From assembly GCA_028532985.1 (NCBI GenBank), contig JANCIK010000013.1, forward strand, positions 62,001-126,000: 64,000 nucleotides of DNA. Direction: 5' to 3'. Below, in pieces: positions 22,929-33,479 of the stretch (position 1 is its first letter; each line of letters begins with the position of its first letter). The position numbers and the translations under genes are program-made. The notes beneath the pieces were generated by a model that made no database searches, had not been told where the DNA came from, and saw nothing but the letters and a program-made list of their open reading frames with translations. This stretch comes from Stropharia rugosoannulata (taxonomy: Eukaryota; Basidiomycota; Agaricomycetes; Agaricales; Strophariaceae).

Positions 22929-24414
22929 TGTTTTTGGTGAAAGTAAGGTGTATGTGGGTGGAGCAGGAGAGGGAGGCTGTGAAAACTGTTGGACGATACT
23001 TTTTGTGGCGTGCGCCGATGTTGTCGGGATGATGACTGCGATGAGGAGCTGCGGGCTGTTTTATAGGATGAGGGAAGATAAAAGAAGCTGGGGGGAGGTG
23101 AAAGGCGCTGTTGCGCTTTGAGAACGCTACGGGTCTGGGTCAAGGGTGTGTTGCTGGCTTTTGGGGCCGAAATTTAATATGCAGCTATTGTCTGTTCGGG
23201 AACTGCGGTGGCAGGGCCACAGTCAGCGATAATATGGCCACAGATAAGAAAAAACTGACTCTGAGATGAGTTATTCTTCGGGGGACACTGTGCATAACGA
23301 TGTGGAGGGAAGCAAGAGAGGAATGATGCAAGCAGATGACTCACGCTGGGCGCTAGGGTTTTTCTGTGTGCATCTGATTGGCCATGTATGGACACTGCCC
23401 GCCAATTTTCGTGCTTCGGCACCCGCCGCCCGGCTTTGTTTGCTCATCCCTCGCTTACCCGCTCCCTCGCTTGATCTTCGGATGCCTCATCCAGCACGCA
23501 TAACAGGCCCAACCGCAGTTGAAAGAGCAATTCCCCGCCCAAGCACAGAATGAAAGAAGCCCCTTGTGTGAATCCACGGCCCAGGCTTGGTGTGAATTCT
23601 CTGGCCAGCCCAAAGATAGATATCACAGCAGTGGCCACCAGCCCAGGGTGGCGATTCATTCGCCGCCGCAAGTCCGAGCACATGGTCTTCTCCTCCCATG
23701 CCTTCTAAACGGGCCGATACATCCGCCATACCAATAGGAGCCGATGAGAGATCTAACCGAGATATTCTGTGCCAAGCGAGCAGCCGTGCACCAGGGGACG
23801 AGACGAGCGTTAAGAGCTCTGCAATGCAAGGCTGGAGAACGTTGTACAGAGCACTATGTCAGGGTAGGGAAAACATGAGACTCTGCAGAGCGTCGAATAC
23901 CCACAGGTGTATCATGTCGCGGGCGTCGGCCTCAGGATGTACGTAAAGCGCATATACTTAGAGTATATCCGCATCAGGAAAAGACGTCAAGAGTTTGGTT
24001 AACTGAGGAGTCCAGCTGATCCTTAGAAGCTTCCTATCCACGTGAGAGCCTAGTGTTGAGTAGTTCTATCGAGACTAGAGCCAGTAAGAGTGGGTAGGGC
24101 GGAAGAAGGGAACAAGAGAAGGTGGGCGACAAGTGAGACGTTTTCGACGAAAGAATAAATTATTCAAGAGCCGCCCAACGGAGATTGAAATAGCGGGCTT
24201 TGCCGACCTGTTTAACCTTCCTTGTGAACTTTGCTGTGAAGTTTGAACTACTCCCATCTGCCGAGTCTCACGCAAGTCTGAGAGGCTTTAACTAATATTG
24301 ATCAGTAGATTCAAACGTAACGCAACAGGCTGACAAATATCTTATATGTTTTCTTTTGGAGACGCGTCAAGGACGCATGTCGTGACTCGTGAGATCTCGA
24401 CTTGAACCAGCTTG
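22929..24414. other. 1.5-kb stretch without a recognised gene
   Basis: Promoter of the gene ending at 22928 (first about 250 bp) and then only overlapping short ORFs on both strands, none with recognisable motifs. Confidence 0.45.
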
Positions 24415-24905
24415 ATACACGAGAAGTTGGGGGATAAACTCCCAGACGGGCACAAGAATCGAATCACTTCCCAGCGGAAGTGGCAGGAAAGCAGAAGATT
24501 CACAACGTCATTCTAGCTATCCAGCAGGTCACCTTGGCGGTTTTTCCTGATAAAGATACGCAGTGGGAGACCTCCCGACCGACGATAAATCCATGCTTTT
24601 AACCAAGCCACCTGTCCCCACAATTCCATTGGATCTACTGGCGACATTGAGAGAGTAGTTTGCACCTCAAAGGCCGCCCAAAATACCGGAGTAGATAGAG
24701 CGATCCACCTAAGGCAACTGAAAAATTGGGAAAGGGTACAAGGTGCATCTTTGCTTGACATGGATGGTAACGTATCCGGATCGAGACATGCACAGAATAT
24801 CTCGCGTATAATATCGGCTGGAACGCGTCGTGTCGAGGCCACAACCTTCCTGATCTCTTTGATGTTTTCCAAAATTGATTTATCCTCATAGATGTCGTCC
24901 GGGTT
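24415..24905 (-). pseudogene. F-box pseudogene 5 (truncated, internal stop)
   Basis: The frame from about 24905 down reads NPDDIYEDKSILENIKE, then the F-box STRRVPADIIREIFCACLD, PCTLSQFFSCLRWIALSTP, and WLKAWIYRRSGGLPLRI, matching paralogues 1, 3 and 4. A TAG stop at 24515..24513 interrupts it. Homology continues beyond the stop (NDVVNLLLSCHFRW) and fades near 24415. The conserved DLFTTNR start is absent and a TAA lies just upstream, so the copy has lost both ends. It lies 130 bp beyond the 3' end of F-box gene 6. Confidence 0.8.
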
Positions 24906-25036
24906 AGCCTTCTTTGTATGAATTTATCTATACGCAAAAAATTGTTCAATACTCAACGACTGTACAGCGGGCGTAGTTAAAGTAGGTCAAGCAATGATGT
25001 ACATTCTCGGACCCACAGGGGTTTATCAAATCAGTA

Positions 25037-26596
25037 TTAAATGCTCACTCCCTTGAGAACAATCCTGGGAAAATCATTCAATTTCAGTAAGTCATCAACT
25101 TCTTCCTTGTCCCAGCGGAAGTAATGGAACCGAATCTTCAGTTCCTTCCATGTGGCGAGAGATGGCGACGGCTCTAGCTTCCGTGTAACTAGCGTCCTTA
25201 GGCTGTTAAAATTTTTGACCTTCAGTCCATTATAAAAGTTTAAGTGAAGATTCTGCAAGTTGTGCAGTAGTGCTGCCTGCGCTCCGCCCGTTTCCACGAA
25301 ACTGGATAATAGCTCATCCCACCTCATGTAATAGGCGAAATTATGGGAGAGCTTTAGTGTGACGAGCATGGGGCAACTTCGGAGGATACCATGCAGCGCA
25401 TCCACAGGTAGATCACCATTTATGTATAAAGCGCGCAAATTGGGAGACCGCTGGAGAAATTCAACGGTATAGTTGGTGAACCATTCTTCATGATCATCCG
25501 TGTCCACTTGAAGCCTCAGCGTTAAAAGCCGTGGGGCATTGATCGCTCTGAGTATACTCAGTGTGGCATTGCCAAGGTTTCTAACCTTCAAGTGCTGTAG
25601 ACATGGGAGGTCTATGGCAGGTTCGATCCATTCCATATCTCCATGGATTGGGTAAAAGGTAAGACTGACAAGGGATACACAGCTGCGAAGGATATTGGAG
25701 AAGTCGGTAAAAAGTGATGGCCGCCATATGGAAGATGTGCAGGAAAGGTCTGTGATATTCGACAGTGGGAGATATGATTTATGATCATATATGCATTCCA
25801 ATGTGACGTTGAGCACCTTCGTTAAGCCCGGGCAACCAAGAAGAGGTATGTAGCCCAGAGAATCATTGATGTAAAAACCGCGAGAATAGCTCACGCCCAA
25901 ATCAATTTCGGTTAGAAGTGGGACCTCCCTTGGAGTAAGTGGTGTAAATAAGAGAAGTAGGCCCATGAGGCAACTCTTCTTCGGTAAAGACAAGGTTAAC
26001 TTTCTCCAGCGAAAATGACAAGATAACAGAAGATTTGAGAGTTGATTAATGCCTTCTTGTACGCCCTGGTCTGTGTGAATTCCAGTTGATTTGTCAATGA
26101 AACAGATACGCAACGGGTAATTGCCCGACCGACGGTAGATCAGTTCTTCTAACCAATATTTCTGACGCTGCAGACCTGATTCCAGAGGGTCCTCGTCAAC
26201 CATTACGCCAATACTCGTCCACAGTTCTGATGTACATAGTGCAACCGCCCTGATGCCGCTGGAAATATGGGAAAGAGTACAGGATACACACTTTTTCTCC
26301 ATGAATGGGTAAGAACCCGGATCGAGGCATGTCAAGAGGACCATGCGTATGATATCAATTGGGACACGTCGTATTGGGGAAACAACGTTTCTGAGCGCTG
26401 CGAGGCTTTCCGTAATCAATTCTTCTTTGTAGAGTACTCCTGCTTCCAATTTACCTGCCTCTGCAGTGAGTTCGTGTAACCAGGTTTCGAGGTCGCGTAT
26501 CAATTTACGGGCTGCTGCTAGTTCCCCTTCGTCAGGTGCTCTGTTTGTAGTGAAGAGATCGGCGGGTAGACCAGAATCACGGATGCTGAAGGACAT
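25037..26596 (-). CDS. F-box protein, paralogue 6
   Basis: Single exon, 519 aa from ATG 26596; the in-frame ATG at 26653 adds an unconserved hydrophobic 19 residues. The start MSFSIRDSGLPADLFTTNR matches gene 2. F-box SPIRRVPIDIIRMVLLTCLD, CTLSHISSGIRAVALCTSELW, the KYWLEELIYRRSGNYPLRI signature shared with genes 2 and 7, then LRR-like repeats. Intact. Expected role: SCF ubiquitin-ligase substrate receptor. The cluster motif lies about 85-115 bp upstream of the start, in the same orientation relative to the gene as in genes 3 and 4. Confidence 0.85.
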   Translation of the reverse strand: MSFSIRDSGLPADLFTTNRAPDEGELAAARKLIRDLETWLHELTAEAGKLEAGVLYKEELITESLAALRNVVSPIRRVPIDIIRMVLLTCLDPGSYPFMEKKCVSCTLSHISSGIRAVALCTSELWTSIGVMVDEDPLESGLQRQKYWLEELIYRRSGNYPLRICFIDKSTGIHTDQGVQEGINQLSNLLLSCHFRWRKLTLSLPKKSCLMGLLLLFTPLTPREVPLLTEIDLGVSYSRGFYINDSLGYIPLLGCPGLTKVLNVTLECIYDHKSYLPLSNITDLSCTSSIWRPSLFTDFSNILRSCVSLVSLTFYPIHGDMEWIEPAIDLPCLQHLKVRNLGNATLSILRAINAPRLLTLRLQVDTDDHEEWFTNYTVEFLQRSPNLRALYINGDLPVDALHGILRSCPMLVTLKLSHNFAYYMRWDELLSSFVETGGAQAALLHNLQNLHLNFYNGLKVKNFNSLRTLVTRKLEPSPSLATWKELKIRFHYFRWDKEEVDDLLKLNDFPRIVLKGVSI

Positions 26597-26680
26597 CGCC
26601 TTGAGATGGTACACTGACAGTAAAAGTTTAAAGGACAGCCAGATGAACGTCATGATGGTACGCCTGATTATTGATAACTA

Positions 26681-26711
26681 GGCGGCTGATCCGGATCACT
26701 TGATCCGGGAC
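26681..26711 (-). promoter_or_regulatory. Cluster motif upstream of F-box gene 6
   Basis: Read on the minus strand: GTCCCGGATCAAGTGATCC then GGATCAGCCGCC. The first 21 bases are identical to the copy before gene 4, although the two genes lie about 9 kb apart on opposite strands and belong to different subgroups. Confidence 0.6.
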
Positions 26712-27987
26712 AGGGAGAGCACATATGCAAAGCCACAACATCAACGCAACATGATGATAAGAAATGGTAATACTCGAAGTATTAGATATATCTGGTGAGT
26801 AGGCTCTCCAATGACGCATCCTCAGGCCGTGCAACTTCCTCAATCCTGTCTCCGTCACCCAATGATGCTTGCTTGCCCGCCCTTCGACGTTGTTCCGACC
26901 TCTAAGAAATACATGCGACCTGTCTTTGCTACTAGGTGCCGACAGCTGAAGTAAATTAGTATGTCTGTACTTACTTGTGCTGTTAGCCATGTCATTTCTG
27001 AGTTTATCTACTCTATATGTAGACAGCCAGCTCTAATTCGCGCAGCCGCTATCGAAATATTAAATCCCAGATATCTCATAAGCGTCACGGTTTGAAATTT
27101 GAAATTTGATCACCACCTCATGCCACACCAATACAAATGAATTGTATTGTGTTCCACAATTATTGCTGTGAGATACAAGAAAGTATACTTCTTCATGTCA
27201 TCGCCAGCTTTTCCCCCTGGATTTTTACCCCACTCCTGTCGACTTCCAAGTTCCCACAGACTCAATCATGAGACTCTCAGCCGTGTTGAGAAAGATCATT
27301 CTGTACTAAGTTACTAAGGAGACATGTGCTGTATGATACTTCTAGCAATCATTGGACACCGAAGCCGCCGATCAGTTTCAAGGTATCTATCAAAGTCGTT
27401 CAAAACAAACAAGGTGACCCGCACGGCTGCAATAATTAGGACGATGATGTCTTTGAAGATTATTCGTGCGCCTATATTAAGGCTTAAGCGCTTACCAGTG
27501 ACCACCTTAGGGCAAACCCTACTCATCTCCCTTGTATGACCCTTTGATATCTTAATTCTTGACCAACTAATGGGCCCATCAGCGTCAGTACCTAGGTCGC
27601 GACGTGGGCGAAAGCTAAGCGGTCTTTGCCACACGTACTCTCAGGCAGTTGCAGAAGCTTGCATTTTAAAATTAGCCAGCATATTAGTGATTTTCTGTGA
27701 TATTAATATCTAGGGACATTTAATAGCGTGGCTAGGATACAGTTAAGATGTATTTCAGAAAGTTTAGGCCACTACATATCACTAATCCCGACGGGGTAAT
27801 TCAGTTGGTAATCCACGCTGTCAAAACTCTCGCATGCCCCTCGTCATATGTTTTCTTGATTTTCCCGCGCCCAGCACCAGCGCCCACCAGGAGAAATATA
27901 AGCGCAATCCGCTACATTTTAACATCAGGGAGCTCCCTTGCCGCCAGCCCATCATTCGCTAGTCACCGCCTAAATCATCACTTCACA
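26712..27987. other. Intergenic, no gene seen
   Basis: Divergent promoter space between F-box gene 6 and the DUF6534-like gene at 27988. Short ORFs only. No repeats of note. Confidence 0.5.
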
Positions 27988-29348
27988 ATGCCTGATATCC
28001 CTGGCATTGCTCGCGTGTAAGTCCATCACCGTCACTGAAGCTATCATGCCCCATATTAACCATAACGTATACACAAGCGGAGGTCCACTGGTAAATACAA
28101 GTACACCATCAGATCTAAGCGCAGTCAAATAATGCTTGGCGCAGCTATTCGCCGTCACTTTCAACTGGGGCTTGTTGGGAGTATTGATAGTACAAGTCTG
28201 TGAGTGTGGAGGCAAAGTTATACTTAATTTGTAACGTACTGCTGACATCTTTGCTAGATTTGTACTACGTGTCATTTCCAAGAGACTCCTGGGTTGTAAA
28301 GGGTCCCGTTTACGCAATATTTGCTCTGGAACTCTTACAGACAATCCTTATTACCAAGACGGAGTTCAAATCGCTCGCTATAAATTTTGGGAATCCCAAA
28401 GCGCTGGACAATGTCGACATAGTATGGTTCTCTGTGCCTATTATGAGCGGTATAGGTCAGTCACTACGCCGCTTTGCCAGGGAGTTTTTGGTTAACTCAT
28501 TACGTTGACAGTGGCATCTATATCTCAGGGCTTTTATGCCTACAGGCTGTGGGTTATGACCAAAAGTAAATTAGTCGGCATCATAGTTCTGGTCAGTAAT
28601 CATTGATACACCCTAGTATTTCCTCCGAAGTATACCTAATGTAGTACGACTACACAGCTTTCCCTCGCACAATTAGGCGGTGCTCTGGCGGAAGGCGTTT
28701 TGACCAAGCAGTCCAAACTGTACAGCCACCTGTTCAGCAACAATTTCAAAAATGCATTCATCAGTACCGGAGTAAGATTCAGTAAGAGTGCTTCTGTACT
28801 GTGACATACTACTCACTGCGTTCTTTAGATCTGGGACGCCAGTAGTGCTTTATGCGATATATTGATTGCCGTTCTGATGACCATTAATGTTAGTGCACTC
28901 CTATACTGTACTTTTGAGTCAAGTCAAGCTGATGGCACTTATATATATCTACAAATATTACAGCTACGACAAAGAAAGTCAGGTTTCAAACGAACCCAGG
29001 ACTTAGTTTCAAAAATAATTAGCACGACCATCCGTACAGGCACTTTTACGGGTATGTCGACCATAAGACTCACGCTATCCTCCGACCTAAGTAACTTGCC
29101 TGTTTACAGCCCTGGTTGCAATCTCCGCTCTCACTCTTGTGTTCCTACCTGGCCATCCTACATATTACCAGGCTTGCGTCGCCGTTCTCGGCAAAGCGTA
29201 CTCAAACTCGATGCTGGTCATGGTGAACAGCAGGATCAGAGTATTTTCCGATAGCAAACTCGTGTGGAATAAAGATGCCAGACCCGAATTCGTTTCAGAG
29301 AACTTGAAGTTCAAGGGCCAGTCAATCTCAACCTCTACATGGGATTAA
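27988..29348 (+). CDS. DUF6534-like seven-helix membrane protein, 9 exons
   Basis: Exons 27988..28016, 28078..28090, 28145..28199, 28258..28455, 28512..28591, 28658..28771, 28829..28888, 28964..29051 and 29110..29348 total 292 codons (291 aa). Joined motifs: VGGPLLFAVTFNWGLLGVLIVQV, YLYYVSFPRDSW, VYAIFALELLQTILI, SLAQLGGALAEGV, IWDASSALCDILIAVLM, KAYSNSMLVMVNSRIR. This is the same family as 5180..6926 but with fewer introns. The first three exons keep the same design: exon 2 is again 13 nt and exon 3 again 55 nt, with identical phases. It is an integral membrane protein of unknown role. It sits inside the F-box cluster on the opposite strand to its neighbours. Confidence 0.83.
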
Positions 29349-29859
29349 GGATCGTTCACAAAGATCAAAAGCGAGGGCAGAAATAAAAATATCGTAATAC
29401 CAAATAACTTAGACATCATGCCAATGGAACGGGAGACTAGTGCCTTTGGCTGGGATTAAGAAGCTACAATGACCTGCATTTCAGATACATCATAGGCTGA
29501 CTACATTATACGGTGAGAAGGTGCACATAATGTGAGTTAAGACGGCCCCTCGTGTACGTACGCGGTAAACTAAGTAGATAGCGAAGCTTGAGCCAAACAG
29601 CGTAACGGCATTGACTTTGTAGGGCTTGGAGACTTTGGATGGGTCTACTATCATATTTCAGAGAATGGTTCGTTGAGCTAATGTTTGTACATGAATTGTA
29701 ATATGTACGGTAAACGTTGATCCAACGGTGTAGCGTGAAATCTTGACTTAGTATTACTTCATCCTAGTAAGCCCCTGGATAGTAATCCTGGTAGAATCTC
29801 TCATTTTCAATTTCTTGAATTATGTAAAGTAGGCTCTACGGAAATGTAAACATGAACAT
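29349..29859. other. Intergenic, convergent 3' ends
   Basis: Between the stops of the DUF6534-like gene and F-box pseudogene 7; no feature recognised. Confidence 0.5.
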
Positions 29860-31457
29860 TTATTCAAAGGAGTACATATGGTCAAGCAAAAAAGTGTCAT
29901 CGGTAATGTCAGGAACAAGAATTGGCTCGATGGTAATCCTGGGAGGATGATCGTCAAATAGCAATACCTGACCCAAGTGTATGAATCGTATCTTTAGCCT
30001 TTTCCACGGCGCAAGTAATGGCGATGGCTCAAGTTTGCGCATAAATAGTTTGTTCAGAGTGTCGAAATCTTTAACTATGCTAATCGCAACGTCAAGATTT
30101 TGTAAGTTAGGGCACATTATGCGGCTGTGGTGAACGCCAACGAAGGCACCCAGTACAGTGTCCCATCCGGAGTAACAGCAGGAGGTGTAGAAACACACGA
30201 AAGTAACAAGCTGGGGACAAGATTGGAGAATCATGAGCAGCAAATCTGCATTCATCTCGGCTTGACAGAATAGTTGTAGCGTTTGCAAATTGGGAGACCG
30301 CCTAATAAAATCAGCTATCTCTCCTGAGTAGCCGGAGGGGTTATGGAAACGTCCCGCGAAATATTGTAAGCCACGTAAGTCAAGGTTTAGTGATTGTAGC
30401 CGTGGGGCTTTGATCGCGCTGAATATGCAGAGTGTCGTGAAATCTTCGGTGATCGACAAGCTTTCTAGAAGGGGCAGGTGTATTTCAGCTTTGACCCATT
30501 CCCTTCGACCACCTGCAGTGAAGGTAAGACTGACAAGGGATATACATCGGCGAAGGATATTGGCAAAGTCGATGAAAAGTGATGGACGCCATTTTCCACA
30601 GGTGCATTGAAGATCCGTAATGTTTGATAGTGGTAGATAAAATTGATGATCAATGATATTGTCGAATGTGACATTGAACACCTTCTTCAAGGCTGGGCAT
30701 GCAAGAAGAGGTGTATAACTGGGAGTATTCGCGACAGTAACATCGACCGTACAGAGATCAATTTTGCGCAGCAATGGAAATCGTTTGGAGTAAGAGATGA
30801 TAAGCATGAAAAAATGTGTTCGTAAGTCTTGAAATTTGTTGAGGACAAAGTCGCCTCTCTCCAGCGCGAATGGCAAGAGAACAGAAGCTCTAAAAGTCTA
30901 TTGTAGTCTGCTTTCGTCGACTGTTCCTGGTGTGATTTAGTAACCCAGTTATTAAAGAGGCGGACATGCAGCGGGGCATTGCCCGACCGGTGATAGATCA
31001 ATTCTTCTAACCAGTATTTCTGACGCCGTAGCCTTGATTCCGAAGAATTCGTAGTAATTATCACGCAAAGCGATACCCAGAGTGCCGGTGTAGACAATGC
31101 AACTTTCCTGAGGCCACCGCAAATATGAGCAAGAGAGCCAGGAATATGGCTACTGGAAATGTCAGAGAAGCTGTATTCTGGATCGAAGCATGCTAAGAAG
31201 ATCTCGCATATAACATCCGTTGGGACACGTCGTATTGGTGCAACAACACTTTTGAGCGCTGCTAGGCTCTCCAACATCGCTGTCTCTGTATGGCCTGATT
31301 CCGCATGAGCGTTCACCGTCCCTGTAGCGAAACCGCGCAGCTGGTTTTCGATATCGCGTATCAACGTACGGGCTATTGTCAGTTCGTTATCACTGGGTGC
31401 TCTGTTCGTGGTGAGAAGGTCGACAGGAAGATCAGAGTTGAGGACGATGGAAGACAT
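29860..31457 (-). pseudogene. F-box paralogue 7, single frameshift
   Basis: The N-terminal frame from ATG 31457 runs MSSIVLNSDLPVDLLTTNRA, the F-box APIRRVPTDVICEIFLACF, KYWLEELIYHRSGNAPLHV and SCHSRWREATLSS to LTPNDF. There the frame breaks and resumes one register over with FPLLRKIDLCTV, continuing LRR-like to 29860. Compared with gene 2 (AACGACGCTCCA), this copy reads AACGATTTCCA: one base is missing at about 30780/30781. No intron signals explain it. Both halves are otherwise open, so the lesion is recent or a sequencing error. The upstream motif is displaced to 35779 by the KDZ transposon. Otherwise it belongs to the gene 2/6 subgroup. Confidence 0.8.
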
Positions 31458-31585
31458 TGTTCTGCGATATTATACTGGTAATGAAATGAGGAGGTGATGT
31501 CCTAGATGTCAACGATGGTTACTTACAGTGTTCGGGTAGTGATGGCACTGGATTGAATGAGAGCTTCGCCATTAGAAATTTCTGG

Positions 31586-31735
31586 TTCGCTTTTTAAAGC
31601 GAACTCAGAAAGCGAACTTTAAAAGGCGAACTTGCGTGTTCAAGTTCGCGTTTGACCACGAAAGTTCGCTTTTTTCCGTAAGTTCACATTTCACATTCCG
31701 TTCATCTCAAGTTCACTTTCTCAAACCAAGTTCTC
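31586..31735. repeat. Left subterminal array of GCGAACTT units
   Basis: At least three forward GCGAACT units (31599, 31612, 31623 regions) are followed by several reverse units (AAGTTCGC and degenerate AAGTTCAC/AAGTTCTC), ending near TTTTTGGTTAG. Such subterminal repeats are the expected transposase-binding region of KDZ-type elements. Confidence 0.75.
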
Positions 31736-31930
31736 TTTTTGGTTAGACATTTATTATGTTTCTAATTTGCAGACCACATTTTCTTATTGTCAAGCAAATT
31801 CAGTGGCACGGCTACGTGGGCCGTGGCCATGTTGTGGCGCACTTGAGTGCTTGTTGAGTGGCACATTTGCACCGGCATTAGTATAAGTACCACTATGTAC
31901 ACATTCACTTGGTTCACATTAGCAACCACC

Positions 31931-33441
31931 ATGTACTCTATTTCAGAAGTCTGCCAGCATATCAAACCGTCCATTCTTGAGTCATGTAGCTTAATTGACC
32001 TTGATTTTTTCATCCGCCTCTGTAAAGCCTTTAACACCGAAATCAGGCTTCACGTACCCGGAGACTCTGAAAGGCCACCACATAGTCTTCCAAATTACCT
32101 CCGAGTATTCATTAGTGAAGTGGCCAGACTTGATAGTATTCTTGTTGACGGACTATGGACTGGGCTACAAGAACTTATTTGGGATACCAAGTATTACCCA
32201 CGATCAAGCTTGACAGAAATAGAGAAAGCCCGGATCGATGAAGTTGGGGTTAGGCTCGCCACCACTACAAAATCAAGGCATAAGCTAGGTATTGACTTTA
32301 ATTTGCCTTTTACAATACACTACTAAAGCGTCTAAATAAATAGCATCAACAATGTTTTATCCACCTAATCGTGAATGCTTGCACTGCCAGGGTGATTTAA
32401 AAACACCATCACGAATTCAAGTAACCTTGTTCTCAGCACAAACTGGATTGAATGCACGTCAAGGCTACTCGACATCATTCTCCTGTGATGGTTAGTTTAG
32501 AACAGCACTATGCATGATTCTTTAGCTAATATACATGTCAACAGCATGCAAAATTCGGTACTACCATAACTACTACACCCTTAATGATAATCGATATTAT
32601 TATAACTCGACCATTCCAACATACATCCAAATCGAGGACCACGCTTTTGTCGAAGCTGAGCTTTGCGAATTCTACACAAGTCTCATGCTCTTTGCATGGG
32701 TTTCTTCGCAAAATTGTGCTAATATCCACAATGCAGCTACTAAGCGGGCTGCAAATAATTCTTCAAAGCACAGCACCATTTCATCCGAGCAAGTTTTTCG
32801 TGCATTTATTTTGAATGGACTATTGCGAGAGTGCGCTGAAGAAAAGTCTATTCTTATCCTTCCCGAGAAAGGCGATCACAACAGCCGCTTAAAGAGCGCT
32901 ATGGAACTAAGAACCATGAAGATTATTTATGTTTGGAGCAGAGGCAATCTCTGGCGTTAAAGTATGCAATTCCTTTTCTATCTATTGTGCACTTTATCTA
33001 ATATTAATCTCAAAGGACTTTCTTAAATCGGTATATCCGTGTCCACAAGATCTTCCGGATGTAATCTTTTATGATGACAACTGTCATCTTCAAGCACACC
33101 TGAACGCTCAAGGCGACACATTCTTCAAGGATGTAATTCTGCCGGTTGATGTCTTTCATTTTAAATCAAAGCATAGCGAGAAAGACGAGTTCTGCCAGGC
33201 ACATTGTAACCCTGCACAATGGACAGAGCTAGCAGACGAAAAAGGCAACTGGCGCTTCAATTCATCAGCCGCTGAACAAGTCAACGCATGGCTAGGAGGC
33301 TTTCTTGCAATTGTCCGGGATATGACAGCACATAACTATGACTTTTTCCTGGATGAGATGATTAAACGTCGAAACGAGATCATTATGGACCGGCTTGCAC
33401 AAGAGGATCATTGTCCATATTATGTACCTTATTTCAATTAA
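31931..33441 (+). pseudogene. KDZ transposase with CxC5/CxC6, internally deleted
   Basis: Exons 31931..32288, 32344..32490 and 32545..about 32916 read in frame through a CxC5-like cluster (ECLHCQGDL, SFSCDACKIRYYHNYY, WVSSQNCANIHN) and the start of CxC6 (ISSEQVFRAFILNGLL, LPEKGDHNSRLKSAM). At about 32905-32925 the frame breaks. The second half of the cysteine cluster and the linker that normally precede the catalytic core are missing. The core resumes as LFMFGAEAISGVK, intron 32962..33015, then DVIFYDDNCHL, DVFHFKSKHSEKDEFC and FNSSAAEQVNAWLGGF, which carry the family's Asp/Asp/Glu-type positions. The copy is therefore non-autonomous. The N-terminal start (31931, or ATG 31895) is uncertain. 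Confidence 0.75.
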
Positions 33442-33479
33442 ACCTCATCTATATACATACTAGCTCTAACATGTAACAG

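Noticed and set aside
24635..24949. Minus-strand ORF beginning MNNFLRIDKF overlapping the F-box pseudogene
   Set aside because: Wrong frame relative to the conserved F-box; a shadow of pseudogene 5.
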